Shown: positions 8,908 through 17,472 of the stretch, in pieces
Position numbering within the stretch: position 1 is the first letter of the stretch
How the letters are laid out: each line of letters opens with the position of its first letter
Assembly: GCA_003246575.1 (NCBI GenBank)
Contig: QJZZ01000003.1
Span: 124,001-188,000 of the forward strand
Reading direction: 5' to 3'
Origin: Candidatus Saccharimonadota bacterium
GTDB taxonomy: Bacteria; Patescibacteriota; Saccharimonadia; Saccharimonadales; Saccharimonadaceae
Length of the DNA: 64,000 nt
The notes under the pieces: model-generated
The model's input: only the letters and a program-made list of their open reading frames with translations
Databases searched by the model: none
Told to the model about the DNA's origin: nothing
Made by a program: the position numbers and the translations under genes

Positions 8908-9461
8908 CAAAAGCAAGTCATCTCATTATCCTCTCGGGCCTTCCGGGCTCTGGCAAAACCACACTCCTGAATCGTATTCGCGACCAAATCGAACTACCAA
9001 TTTTCGAGAAAGACGCCATCAAAGAGTCCCTCTACGAAACACTCGGCTGGAGCGACCGCGAATGGTCGAAGCGCCTCGGCACTGCAACACATAGTCTCAT
9101 CGACTACATCATCGAGCAACAACTTCGAGCTGGCGCATCATTTCTGATGGAAGGCAATTTCAAGCCAGAGTTCGACGACGAGAAATTCCGCGCGTGGCAA
9201 CAAACCTACGACTGCACGATCACACAAATCATCTGCAAAACCGATAAGGCGACCCTAGAGCAACGTTTCATTGCGCGCGCAAACGGCGACACGCGACATC
9301 CGGGTCATGCGGACGCCACGGCGCTCGATGAATGGCGCACCTACCTCGCGCACGCGAGTGAAATTCAGCCACTCAACGTTGAGTCACATATCGAAATTAT
9401 CGACACTACGAACACAGACACAATTGACTACAGCGCCATCATCGAACTTATCAACAGTTAG
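8904..9461 (+). CDS. AAA_33-type P-loop kinase
   Basis: 185 residues from GTG 8904 (GTG 8895 is also possible). Walker A is GLPGSGKTT near residue 14. EKDAIKESLYETLG follows, where the Asp is the usual substrate or Mg contact of this class, with FLMEGNF as the strand-3 motif. A later Arg-rich lid reads FIARANGDTRHPGH. The family covers small-molecule and antibiotic kinases and zeta-toxin-like enzymes; the substrate here cannot be read from sequence. It ends in a 4-base convergent overlap with zwf. Confidence 0.75.
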   Translation: MTKASHLIILSGLPGSGKTTLLNRIRDQIELPIFEKDAIKESLYETLGWSDREWSKRLGTATHSLIDYIIEQQLRAGASFLMEGNFKPEFDDEKFRAWQQTYDCTITQIICKTDKATLEQRFIARANGDTRHPGHADATALDEWRTYLAHASEIQPLNVESHIEIIDTTNTDTIDYSAIIELINS

Positions 9462-10774
9462 ATTTCGTTCGGCTTCACGCCCTTCGGGTATGATTTCAAT
9501 CCATCACCACCACGCTCTTGCCAGTGGGCGAGAATTGGGTCCATCAAACGCCAGCTTTCGAGAATCTCATCGCTAGTTGCGAACAGCATATGGTCACCAC
9601 GCATTGCATCCATGAAGACACGCTCGTAGGCCTTGGGAACTTCGGCGCCATCCTGCTTGTAGTCAAACGCAAGCCGACGTTGTTCGGCCGCTTTGTCGTA
9701 GCCAGGGCGCTTTGCCCACATATCGAGTTCGATACCTTCATTCGGCTGGACGCGCATGATCAATTTGTCGGAATCCTCGCGGAAGTCATTGCGATAGGTA
9801 ATGCATATCTCGGTCGTTGTACGATCTAGCGCCTTACCAGCAATGAGACGAATCGGCACATCGCGCCATCGCGGATCGGTGCTACGGAGTTCGATGCGCG
9901 TAAAGGTCTCTACGTTACTGTCTGGATTCTCAACCTCGTCTCGGTAGCCTTGATACTGTCCACGGACTGCAACGGTATCGATGTCATCGTCTACCGTAAG
10001 CTGCCGCAAAGCATCTCGTCGCTCGTCCGGTATCAGCTCAAGACGTCGTAAATCTGGCAGATCCATGAGCGTCAAAGCGGCAAGCTGGAGCATGTGGCTT
10101 TGCACAACATCACGAACCACACCGGTCTGCTCATAGAAGCCGGCACGGCCTTCGATATCCAACGTCTCACTTAGAACAATATCGATACTCTCGATAAAAT
10201 CGCGGTTCCACGTGCGACTGAATAGTGGGTTCGCCGCGCGAAATACCATCAGATTCTGTGTCATTTCCTTGGCGAGAAAGTGGTCGATGCGATAGGTTTG
10301 ATCTTCCGTGAAATGCTCCTTGAGCTGGTCGATCAATTTGACTGCAGAAGCATAATCTGTGCCAAACGGTTTTTCGAGCAACAGCTTCGTCTGCGGCGCA
10401 CTCGCCAGGTTGGATTCACCCAAATGAGAAACGACTGTCGTCGCAGCACTTGGCGGCAGCGATAGATAAAAGAGTCGCTGAGCTGATTCACCAAATTCGC
10501 CCTCGATCTCGTCGATACGTTTCGATAATTCGACATAGTCATCGCCATTAAGCGGATCATGCTGCCGTAACTCCAGGTGATCGCGCAACCACTGGCTTTC
10601 TCCAACAATAGAATCGAAGTCCAATTCGCGACGTGATAGTCCGAGCACACGCGTTTTTTCAGCGAACGCATCACGACGTGAAATCGCTTCTAGGGCAGGC
10701 AAGAGACTACGCTTCGACAAGTCGCCAGAGACACCGAAGATAACAATAATCGTCGGCTGTTCGATACGTTCCAT
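9458..10774 (-). CDS. zwf: Glucose-6-phosphate 1-dehydrogenase
   Basis: 438 residues, somewhat shorter than the usual 480-500. The N-terminal Rossmann motif is FGVSGDLSKR, and the substrate/catalytic motif RIDHFLAKE is intact with its His and Lys. The enzyme oxidises glucose 6-phosphate to 6-phosphogluconolactone, making NAD(P)H. It is the last gene of pgl-gnd-zwf; its ATG overlaps the gnd stop (TAATG). All three steps of the oxidative pentose phosphate branch are therefore encoded together. Confidence 0.95.
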   Translation of the reverse strand: MERIEQPTIIVIFGVSGDLSKRSLLPALEAISRRDAFAEKTRVLGLSRRELDFDSIVGESQWLRDHLELRQHDPLNGDDYVELSKRIDEIEGEFGESAQRLFYLSLPPSAATTVVSHLGESNLASAPQTKLLLEKPFGTDYASAVKLIDQLKEHFTEDQTYRIDHFLAKEMTQNLMVFRAANPLFSRTWNRDFIESIDIVLSETLDIEGRAGFYEQTGVVRDVVQSHMLQLAALTLMDLPDLRRLELIPDERRDALRQLTVDDDIDTVAVRGQYQGYRDEVENPDSNVETFTRIELRSTDPRWRDVPIRLIAGKALDRTTTEICITYRNDFREDSDKLIMRVQPNEGIELDMWAKRPGYDKAAEQRRLAFDYKQDGAEVPKAYERVFMDAMRGDHMLFATSDEILESWRLMDPILAHWQERGGDGLKSYPKGVKPNEI

Positions 10775-11682
10775 TACTGCACTCCGTTGATATCGTGACC
10801 GCCAAATTTGTTGCGCATGGCAGCAAGCAACTTGGTTGCGTAATTGATATCACCATTTTGAGACGCAAGTCGTACATCGAATGATGCCTGAATCGATGGC
10901 ATTGGCACGTCATATTCCTTCGCAGTTTCCAGCGTCCAACGAGCTTCGCCCGATTCGGCAACAACACCTTCAATACCGTCGAGCTCAGGGTTTTCGTGCA
11001 GGGCTTGGCGCGTCAAATCGTTGAGCCATGACGTCACGACGCTGCTTTCTTGCCAGACATCACCAGCCTTGGCGAGATCAAGATTCTTGTACGGACCCTC
11101 CTTGAGAACGCGGTATCCCTCTGCGAGCGACTCCATCATGCCATACTCGATTGCGTTATGGACCATCTTGACGAAGTGGCCGGTACCCGTTTCGCCAAAG
11201 TGTCGATAGCCACCATGCGGCTGAGCAAGTGTAGTCAGGGCAGGCTCAAGTGCCGTGAATGACGCTTCGTCACCACCAACCATCATCGAAAAGCCGTTTG
11301 TCACGCCCCATACGCCACCACTCGTACCTATGTCGAGCAGGTGACTGCCTTTGTTCGCAACGCGCTCAGCACGTGCAGCATCGCCACGATAGTCGCTGTT
11401 ACCGCCATCGATAATCGTGCTGCCTGCAGGCAAGATTTCAAGCCACTCGTCGAGTTCGGCGTCGATAACGTTTGCCGGAATCATAATCCAGAGCGTCACC
11501 GGCTCACCGCCAAATGCAGCAACAACATCCTGCTTTTGGTACGCAGGTCTTGCGCCGTAGGCAGCCGCTTCATCAACTTTGCCGGCGCTGCGGTTGTGGG
11601 CAATCACTTCGTGACCACCTTCGTGTAGTTTCTTGGCAATCTGACCACCCATGCGACCGAGTCCAGAAATAGCAATTTTCAT
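10774..11682 (-). CDS. gnd: 6-phosphogluconate dehydrogenase, short form
   Basis: 302 residues, matching the short (about 300 residue) class, unlike the 470-residue E. coli type; short enzymes often prefer NAD+. The Rossmann motif is GLGRMGGQIA, followed by AHNRS. The substrate motif is LDIGTSGGVWG and the catalytic Lys region is GTGHFVKMVHNAIEYGM. The enzyme makes ribulose 5-phosphate and CO2. The start follows pgl by one base and carries AAGGAG upstream, fitting an internal operon gene. Confidence 0.95.
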   Translation of the reverse strand: MKIAISGLGRMGGQIAKKLHEGGHEVIAHNRSAGKVDEAAAYGARPAYQKQDVVAAFGGEPVTLWIMIPANVIDAELDEWLEILPAGSTIIDGGNSDYRGDAARAERVANKGSHLLDIGTSGGVWGVTNGFSMMVGGDEASFTALEPALTTLAQPHGGYRHFGETGTGHFVKMVHNAIEYGMMESLAEGYRVLKEGPYKNLDLAKAGDVWQESSVVTSWLNDLTRQALHENPELDGIEGVVAESGEARWTLETAKEYDVPMPSIQASFDVRLASQNGDINYATKLLAAMRNKFGGHDINGVQ

Positions 11683-11683
11683 A

Positions 11684-12361
11684 TTAGTTCTCCTTTGTTG
11701 TAGTAGTTTGGTAATCAGTGAATAGCGTGCATTTTGGTATACGCTTCAGCACTTGCGCCGGTTGTTCATCGAGGGAAATATCTTCATGCACGAGCGCGTC
11801 GAGTGTCGGATGCTTTTCGGCACCAACCGCGTAGACAACCGCCTCATCAAGTGTATCGATTGCCACCGCTGTCGCTGTCATACGTGTGAAGTCTTCCCAT
11901 TCGTAGCCAGCAGCCCACGCTGTCGACGACACAGAAGGGGAGTGCGGCTTAATCCCCGCGACATGCCCATCGGGGCCAATCCCGAACATCGCGAGTGCAT
12001 AGTCGGCAGTTGTAAGCCACGTCCTCAAGATGTCAGCATACGCATCAACAGTTGCATCAAGCGAAGCATCGGCCTGCACGACACGATAGGTGTCTGCATC
12101 ACCAAAATTGATTCCGCCATCGAGTAGCTGCTGCCAGTTTTCGTCGGCATGTGCGAGCGCACCGTAGCGTTCGTCGGTCATCGTGATGCGCAGCCTGCTC
12201 AGGTCGACATCTGATTCGCTAAGTGAATTCATTATTTCAGTTGCCGTGCGGATGCCTGATCCACCCGGGATCAGCCAAACGACGCGATCGCCGGCACTCA
12301 GATGATCAGATAGTGTTTGTGTGACGTAGGGAATCATTCCCTCTGGAGATTGGATATTCAT
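11684..12361 (-). CDS. pgl: 6-phosphogluconolactonase
   Basis: 225 residues with the DevB/SugarP-isomerase fold: VVWLIPGGSGIRTA (phosphate-binding loop), ITMTDERYG, and FGIGPDGHVAGIKPHS with the conserved Gly-x-Asp-Gly-His. It hydrolyses the lactone made by Zwf. GAGGAGG lies about 12 bases before ATG 12361, and the gene leads the operon. Its promoter is in the 12362-12440 divergent region. Confidence 0.92.
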   Translation of the reverse strand: MNIQSPEGMIPYVTQTLSDHLSAGDRVVWLIPGGSGIRTATEIMNSLSESDVDLSRLRITMTDERYGALAHADENWQQLLDGGINFGDADTYRVVQADASLDATVDAYADILRTWLTTADYALAMFGIGPDGHVAGIKPHSPSVSSTAWAAGYEWEDFTRMTATAVAIDTLDEAVVYAVGAEKHPTLDALVHEDISLDEQPAQVLKRIPKCTLFTDYQTTTTKEN

Positions 12362-12500
12362 ACCGGCTAGCGCCTCCTCTCTATATATAATAGCTCATCT
12401 ACCACGAAATAGTACTATAAATATTATAGTAAAATCTACTATGCGACTATCTGCGCCTACAAAAGTCAGTGTATACACGCATTTCCCGTATAATATTCCT

Positions 12501-13460
12501 ATGCTACAGGCAGCCAGGCACTCAATCAACAAGCTTTTCGAACGACTCAAGAGGGAATATCATCATGATCGGCTCAAGCTCGCGCTTCGTGCCACAACAG
12601 TACTTCTCCTCATCTATATCCTCGTCGGTCGTCGAACCTTCTGGCAGCCCGACTCGCTTCTCGTTATCGTCCTCTTCGTCGGGATTGTTTTTGGTCGAGC
12701 GCGAGAATTTGTGATCCGCTTTGCGCCGTTCCTCAGTATTCTCATGGTGTATGATGCACTACGGGGACTACTCTACCATATCACCGGTCGCGTTAACTGG
12801 TGGCCGATGATCAATTTTGATCGCTGGCTCGGGGGCGGTCAGCTCATCGGCTCAAAGCTTCAGGCGATTATGTGGCAGGGCCAACTTGAGTGGTATAGCT
12901 TTTACTTCTATTTTCTATATTCGATTCACTTCGTTACGCCGATCATCTTCGGTCTCATACTCTGGAAGTTGCGACCACAATTTTATTGGCCGTTTGTATG
13001 GGCAATTATCGGCGCCAGTTTTTTAGCATTCATTACCTTCATTCTGTTTCCCGCAGCGCCTCCCTGGATGGCCGCTCGTGACGGGTATCTGACTGAACCG
13101 CTCCATTGGGTGAGTGCCGACATCTGGGGCGCCATGGGTATGCAAGGTAGCGTCCGTCTTATCTACGAGCACATATCGGCCGACCCAGTTGCTGCAGTGC
13201 CATCGCTCCATTCCATTTACCCAACGATTGAATCTGCTCTCATTATTGCCGCTTTTGGATTCCGAAAAGTCTGGTGGATCTTACTCTATCCACTCTCAAT
13301 TTTCATTGCCGTCGTCTATCTGGGTGAACACTATGTCTTCGATATCATTGTGTCCGTCATCTACTCACTTATCACGCTTGTTGCCGTCTACCACGGATTC
13401 AAATGGTACCGCATGCGCCGAGAGCAACAGTCCGCCACAAAACGATCAAAGCACGCATAA
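12501..13460 (+). CDS. PAP2 superfamily (PAP2_3/Aur1-like) membrane protein
   Basis: 319 residues with about six membrane helices. PAP2 catalytic motifs are AVPSLHSIYP (first His) and YLGEHYVFDI (second His with Asp), as in PAP2_3 inositolphosphotransferase-like proteins. The N-terminal K...RP motif of classical PAP2 is not visible. Likely roles are lipid phosphate hydrolysis or lipid head-group transfer at the outer membrane face. TATAAT (12489-12494) ends six bases before ATG 12501. An in-frame ATG at 12441 would add 20 residues but lies upstream of that box, so I prefer 12501. Confidence 0.8.
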   Translation: MLQAARHSINKLFERLKREYHHDRLKLALRATTVLLLIYILVGRRTFWQPDSLLVIVLFVGIVFGRAREFVIRFAPFLSILMVYDALRGLLYHITGRVNWWPMINFDRWLGGGQLIGSKLQAIMWQGQLEWYSFYFYFLYSIHFVTPIIFGLILWKLRPQFYWPFVWAIIGASFLAFITFILFPAAPPWMAARDGYLTEPLHWVSADIWGAMGMQGSVRLIYEHISADPVAAVPSLHSIYPTIESALIIAAFGFRKVWWILLYPLSIFIAVVYLGEHYVFDIIVSVIYSLITLVAVYHGFKWYRMRREQQSATKRSKHA

Positions 13461-13529
13461 TACTCCCTTGCGACGACATACCCATCTGTCGTATACTAAT
13501 ACATAAGCACTATCAGGGGGGGGCATTCC

Positions 13530-15656
13530 ATTAAACCAATACCACTGAGCCGTTTTTGGCATCGCCGCGTCACCGAAGCAATTGGGATTGTTAGTCTTTT
13601 GATTATTGGCCTATCTCTATGGGGCTTTTTTGCAATGGGCATAGCACCCAGTGAGATTCAAATTAGTAGCTACATTGCTTTTGGAGCCGCAGTTGTCTCA
13701 TTCATATACTCAATCGCAAGCTACTTTGCGACACCGCGCGAGAAGATTATCCCGATTGCAATTATCGGATACGTTCTCTTGTCTATTACGGTCAGTGCAA
13801 CACTCTACGATACCGGGTTCGCCGGGTCACCCTTTGTCGCACTGTGGGTACTAACTGCGTTTGTTGCGGCACTGTTTGGTGCTTACGGCCTCACTGTCAT
13901 ACTCGCAGCAACGGCCGCCTACATCATTCTTCTTGTAACACACGACACGCTCAGCACATCAGCCGTGATTTCGACAAGCCTGTTAAGTATCGTACCAATT
14001 ATCCTCGGATACTTAACATGGAGGCCAATTGCATCTGGCAGCTCGAGCCAAACGAACGAAGACCGCTCATTCAGTGAGCTCTCAAGTCAACTCGATAATG
14101 TATCAGACCAATCTCAAATCGTCATTGCCGCAATCGCTGATGGTGTGGTGTCGGTCGACAGCAAAGGAGTGATTCAGCTCTTCAATCCTGCCGCGCAACG
14201 TCTTCTTGGATGGGGAAGCGCCGACGCAATCGGACTCGACTATAGATCGGTCCTTAGGCTTCTTGATAGCCACGATGCGCCTCCGATCGAAGCCAATGAC
14301 CCAATCCACCAAGCACTCAATAGCAACTCACAGACAAGCGTCAATAACTTCCGGCTACAAACAATCGATAGCGGCAAAGCTTTTGTCGCTTCTATCACGA
14401 CAACGCCTATTGGCGAATCTGGTTCAGGCGCCATTATCGTATTCCGAGATATTACTCACGAAAACGAAGAAGAGCGTCAGCAGGCCGAATTCATATCAAC
14501 TGCCAGTCACGAAATGCGTACGCCGGTAGCTAGTATCGAAGGATACCTCGGGCTCGTGCTCAATCCAGCAACAGCGACAATTGATGCGCGTGCGCAAGAT
14601 TATATCGGCAAAGCACAGGCTGCCGCAAAACACCTTGGGCGCCTCTTTCAGGACCTCCTCGACGTCACCAAGGCTGATGACGGACGACTTGCAAACAACC
14701 CAACCGTCGTCGAGGTTGTGCCATTCGTGCACGATATCATCCTCGGCCAACTACCAACTGCGCAAGCCAAAGGACTAGACGTACGCTTCCCGCCACAGCC
14801 AGACCTGACCGGCACCCAGCAACGCGAAGACGCACTCAATCGCACACTTAGCCCTGTGTACTATGTCAACCTCGATGCCGACCACCTCCGCGAAGTTGTT
14901 GGCAACCTTGTCGAAAACGCCATCAAATACACGCTACAAGGTACAGTTATTGTCGACATTCAGCCGGATGACGATGCGCTCGTCATTTCAGTTCAAGACT
15001 CGGGTATTGGCATTCCGAAAGAAGACTTGCCCCACTTGTTCCAAAAATTCTACCGCGTCGACAACAGCGACACGCGCGAAATCGGCGGCACAGGACTCGG
15101 CCTCTATCTGTCTCGTAAACTTGCCGAAGCGCTCGGCGGCAAGCTTTGGGTTGAGAGTGTATACAAACAGGGGAGTACGTTCTATCTGAAACTTCCTCGC
15201 ATCGAATCGAGTGAAGCTGAGCAACTAAAAGTCGAGCAGCAGGCCGCTGCGCAGGCACGGGCAGCACAGGAAGCTGCAGCCACTCCACGCCCGACACCAC
15301 CGCCAGCAATGGTTGCAGCCCAGGCACAGATGACAGCCGCGCAAGCACAGGCGGCCATCATGACGCCGACGCCTCAGCAGCCGATCGCAGCGCAACCCCA
15401 ACAGTACCAACAAATGCCCGTTACACAAGCTACGATGCCTCAAGCAGCCGCCGCACCTCAACCGCCAGTCCAGTATCAGCAGCCACAACCAGGCCAGCAA
15501 CCAACACAACCGGTCGCTCCAATACAGTCACCACAGTATCAGCAGGCACAGCCTCAACCGCCGGTCCAATATCAACAGCCTGGAGCACTACAGCCAACCG
15601 TAGCCACGCCTCAAGCAGCACAGCAGGCTCGGCAATATCAACAACCACCTCAATAA
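13530..15656 (+). CDS. Membrane PAS histidine kinase with a Pro/Gln-rich tail; probable ATT start
   Basis: No ATG or GTG lies in the right place. The frame is open above TTG 13599, but that start would cut the first membrane helix. ATT 13530, seven bases after a run of eight G (13516-13523), gives SRFWHRRVTEAIGIVSLLI as a natural N-terminus; ATA 13503 is another option. About six membrane helices are followed by a PAS domain, H box STASHEMRTP (His about 327), N box ENAIKY, DSGIGIP and GTGLGLYLS. The last 140 or so residues are Ala/Pro/Gln-rich with repeated QYQQP blocks. TTGCGA-N18-TATACT (to 13497) is the likely promoter. Partner: the regulator at 15699. Confidence 0.85.
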   Translation: MKPIPLSRFWHRRVTEAIGIVSLLIIGLSLWGFFAMGIAPSEIQISSYIAFGAAVVSFIYSIASYFATPREKIIPIAIIGYVLLSITVSATLYDTGFAGSPFVALWVLTAFVAALFGAYGLTVILAATAAYIILLVTHDTLSTSAVISTSLLSIVPIILGYLTWRPIASGSSSQTNEDRSFSELSSQLDNVSDQSQIVIAAIADGVVSVDSKGVIQLFNPAAQRLLGWGSADAIGLDYRSVLRLLDSHDAPPIEANDPIHQALNSNSQTSVNNFRLQTIDSGKAFVASITTTPIGESGSGAIIVFRDITHENEEERQQAEFISTASHEMRTPVASIEGYLGLVLNPATATIDARAQDYIGKAQAAAKHLGRLFQDLLDVTKADDGRLANNPTVVEVVPFVHDIILGQLPTAQAKGLDVRFPPQPDLTGTQQREDALNRTLSPVYYVNLDADHLREVVGNLVENAIKYTLQGTVIVDIQPDDDALVISVQDSGIGIPKEDLPHLFQKFYRVDNSDTREIGGTGLGLYLSRKLAEALGGKLWVESVYKQGSTFYLKLPRIESSEAEQLKVEQQAAAQARAAQEAAATPRPTPPPAMVAAQAQMTAAQAQAAIMTPTPQQPIAAQPQQYQQMPVTQATMPQAAAAPQPPVQYQQPQPGQQPTQPVAPIQSPQYQQAQPQPPVQYQQPGALQPTVATPQAAQQARQYQQPPQ

Positions 15657-15698
15657 GCACTAGCGCAATCACAGACAATCGAGTAAAATGGAGGCATC

Positions 15699-16745
15699 AT
15701 GACAAAAGTACTACTAGTAGAAGACGACAAAAGCCTGCGCGAGATCTATGGCGTGCGACTTATGGCCGAAGGATACGACATCATTTCTGCTGGTGACGGC
15801 GAGGAAGCACTTGCAATCGCAATCAAAGAACGGCCCGTTCTTGTTGTGAGCGACGTGATGATGCCGAAAATTTCTGGCTTCGACATGCTCGATATTCTTC
15901 GCAGCACAACAGAGACACGCGACATCAAGGTCATCATGATGACCGCACTTTCTAGCGACGATCAACGCAAGCGCGGTGAGTCACTCGGCGCCGATCGCTA
16001 TCTGGTCAAGTCACAGGTTGGTATCGAAGACGTTGTTCGCACCGTACATGAAGTACTCGGTGATGCCGTCGGCGGAGCAACTATGGTGGGCGGCCAAGTC
16101 GCAACACCGGCGCCATCCGCAGCACCAATGCCCATGGCACCCACTCCAGTCGCTCAACCTATGGCAACCCCAGTAATGCCTCAACCTGCCCGTGATCCAA
16201 ACGGAGCAGCGCCTGCGATGAGCGTACCAACACGACCAACAGCACCGACTGCTCCCGCCGCAGTCACTCCACAACCTACGCCTGTGCCTATACCGGTGCC
16301 CGCACCTACGCCAGTCGCAGCACCCCAGCCAGCCCCAACTCCAGTCGCAGCACCCCAGCCAGTACCCGCTCCGGTCCCCGTGCCGTTACCGACGCCCCAG
16401 AGTCCACTTCCGCAGCCAACAGCACCATTCTCTACTCAGCGACCAAACAGCTTCGGTAGTCGCGTTATCCATCCAACGACTCCAGACGTAACCCCCGGTA
16501 GTAGTCCCTCGTTTGCAGACCAGATGAGCCAAGCGCTTAGCATGCCAAGCGCACCGACTCCAGCTGTACCGCAGCCAATGGCTGTACCGGTAGCTCCAGC
16601 CACTCCGCAGCCAGTACCTCCAGCACCTCAGCCTGTCGCGCCGCAACCGGTCACTATGCCAGTTCCAGCACCAGCACCATCGGGTATGGACTTCGAGGAA
16701 ACGCCATACATACCTACTCAGCCGCCTCAGACACCACAAGCATAG
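15699..16745 (+). CDS. Response regulator with a long Pro/Ala-rich tail
   Basis: 348 residues. Residues 1-125 are a full receiver domain (VEDDKSL; phospho-Asp in LVVSDVMMPK; MMTALSS; Lys in YLVKSQ). The remaining 220 residues are low-complexity Pro/Ala/Gln/Val without a DNA-binding domain, ending FEETPYIPTQPPQ. GGAGG precedes the ATG, as expected for a second operon gene. Its kinase has a similar tail, so the tails may bring the pair together or anchor them in the wall. That idea is inference. Confidence 0.9.
   Translation: MTKVLLVEDDKSLREIYGVRLMAEGYDIISAGDGEEALAIAIKERPVLVVSDVMMPKISGFDMLDILRSTTETRDIKVIMMTALSSDDQRKRGESLGADRYLVKSQVGIEDVVRTVHEVLGDAVGGATMVGGQVATPAPSAAPMPMAPTPVAQPMATPVMPQPARDPNGAAPAMSVPTRPTAPTAPAAVTPQPTPVPIPVPAPTPVAAPQPAPTPVAAPQPVPAPVPVPLPTPQSPLPQPTAPFSTQRPNSFGSRVIHPTTPDVTPGSSPSFADQMSQALSMPSAPTPAVPQPMAVPVAPATPQPVPPAPQPVAPQPVTMPVPAPAPSGMDFEETPYIPTQPPQTPQA
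16308..16369 (+). repeat. 30-bp tandem repeat coding for TPVAAPQP
   Basis: The 22-base string beginning CCAGTCGCAGCACCCC occurs exactly at 16311-16332 and 16341-16362, a 30-base period. It encodes TPVAAPQPAP then TPVAAPQPVP within the regulator tail. Recent duplication is likely, and length may vary between strains. Confidence 0.85.
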
Positions 16746-16770
16746 TCGGGTAGTGTATACTAGTCAGACG

Positions 16771-17463
16771 ATGACAGAGGAAACCCGCATTCGCCTCAAT
16801 AAACTTATCGCTCGCCATACAGGCGTTTCTCGTCGTGAGGCTGATGAAATGATCGAGAAGGGAAGCGTTTCCGTCAACGGAGCGGTCGCAACCCTTGGCG
16901 CGCAAGTCGTCGCCAGTGATACAATCACAGTCGACGGCAAACAGATCGATGTGACCACCGGTGCCATCTTGCTCCTCCTCAACAAGCCACGTGGCTACGT
17001 AAGTTCACGCAAGCAGCAGGGTGAGTCGCCAACCCTGTATGACCTACTGCCGAGCAGCTACCACAGCCTCAAGACAGTCGGTCGTCTCGATCGCGATAGT
17101 TCAGGACTGATTCTTCTTACTAATGACGGAGATCTGTCTCATCAGATGACACACCCGAGCTTTCACAAGATGAAAATATACGAAGCCTCACTCGACAAAC
17201 CACTTGCGCCACTTCATCGTCAAATGATTGCTGATTTTGGCGTCATGCTCGAGGACGGAAAGAGTCAGTTCGGCCTCGACCGTCTCGTGGAAGGCGACGA
17301 AACTCAGTGGCGCGTCTCTATGATAGAAGGACGCAATCGTCAAATTCGCCGCACCTTCGCCGCACTCGGCTACACAGTTGTCACGCTCCATCGCACATCG
17401 TTTGGAAAATATAACCTGGGTGATATATCCGAGGGAAACTTCGAAGCTGTCGATATATCATAG
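16771..17463 (+). CDS. RsuA/RluB-family pseudouridine synthase
   Basis: 230 residues. An N-terminal S4 RNA-binding domain (IRLNKLIARHTGVSRREAD, then GSVSVNG) is followed by the synthase core with the catalytic Asp in GRLDRDSSGLILLTNDG and a late RNRQIRR motif. It isomerises a uridine in rRNA; whether 16S or 23S cannot be told. TATACT (16756-16761) ends nine bases before ATG 16771, so the leader is at most a few bases. A GTG at 16753 is in frame but overlaps that box. Confidence 0.9.
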   Translation: MTEETRIRLNKLIARHTGVSRREADEMIEKGSVSVNGAVATLGAQVVASDTITVDGKQIDVTTGAILLLLNKPRGYVSSRKQQGESPTLYDLLPSSYHSLKTVGRLDRDSSGLILLTNDGDLSHQMTHPSFHKMKIYEASLDKPLAPLHRQMIADFGVMLEDGKSQFGLDRLVEGDETQWRVSMIEGRNRQIRRTFAALGYTVVTLHRTSFGKYNLGDISEGNFEAVDIS

Positions 17464-17472
17464 TTGATATAT

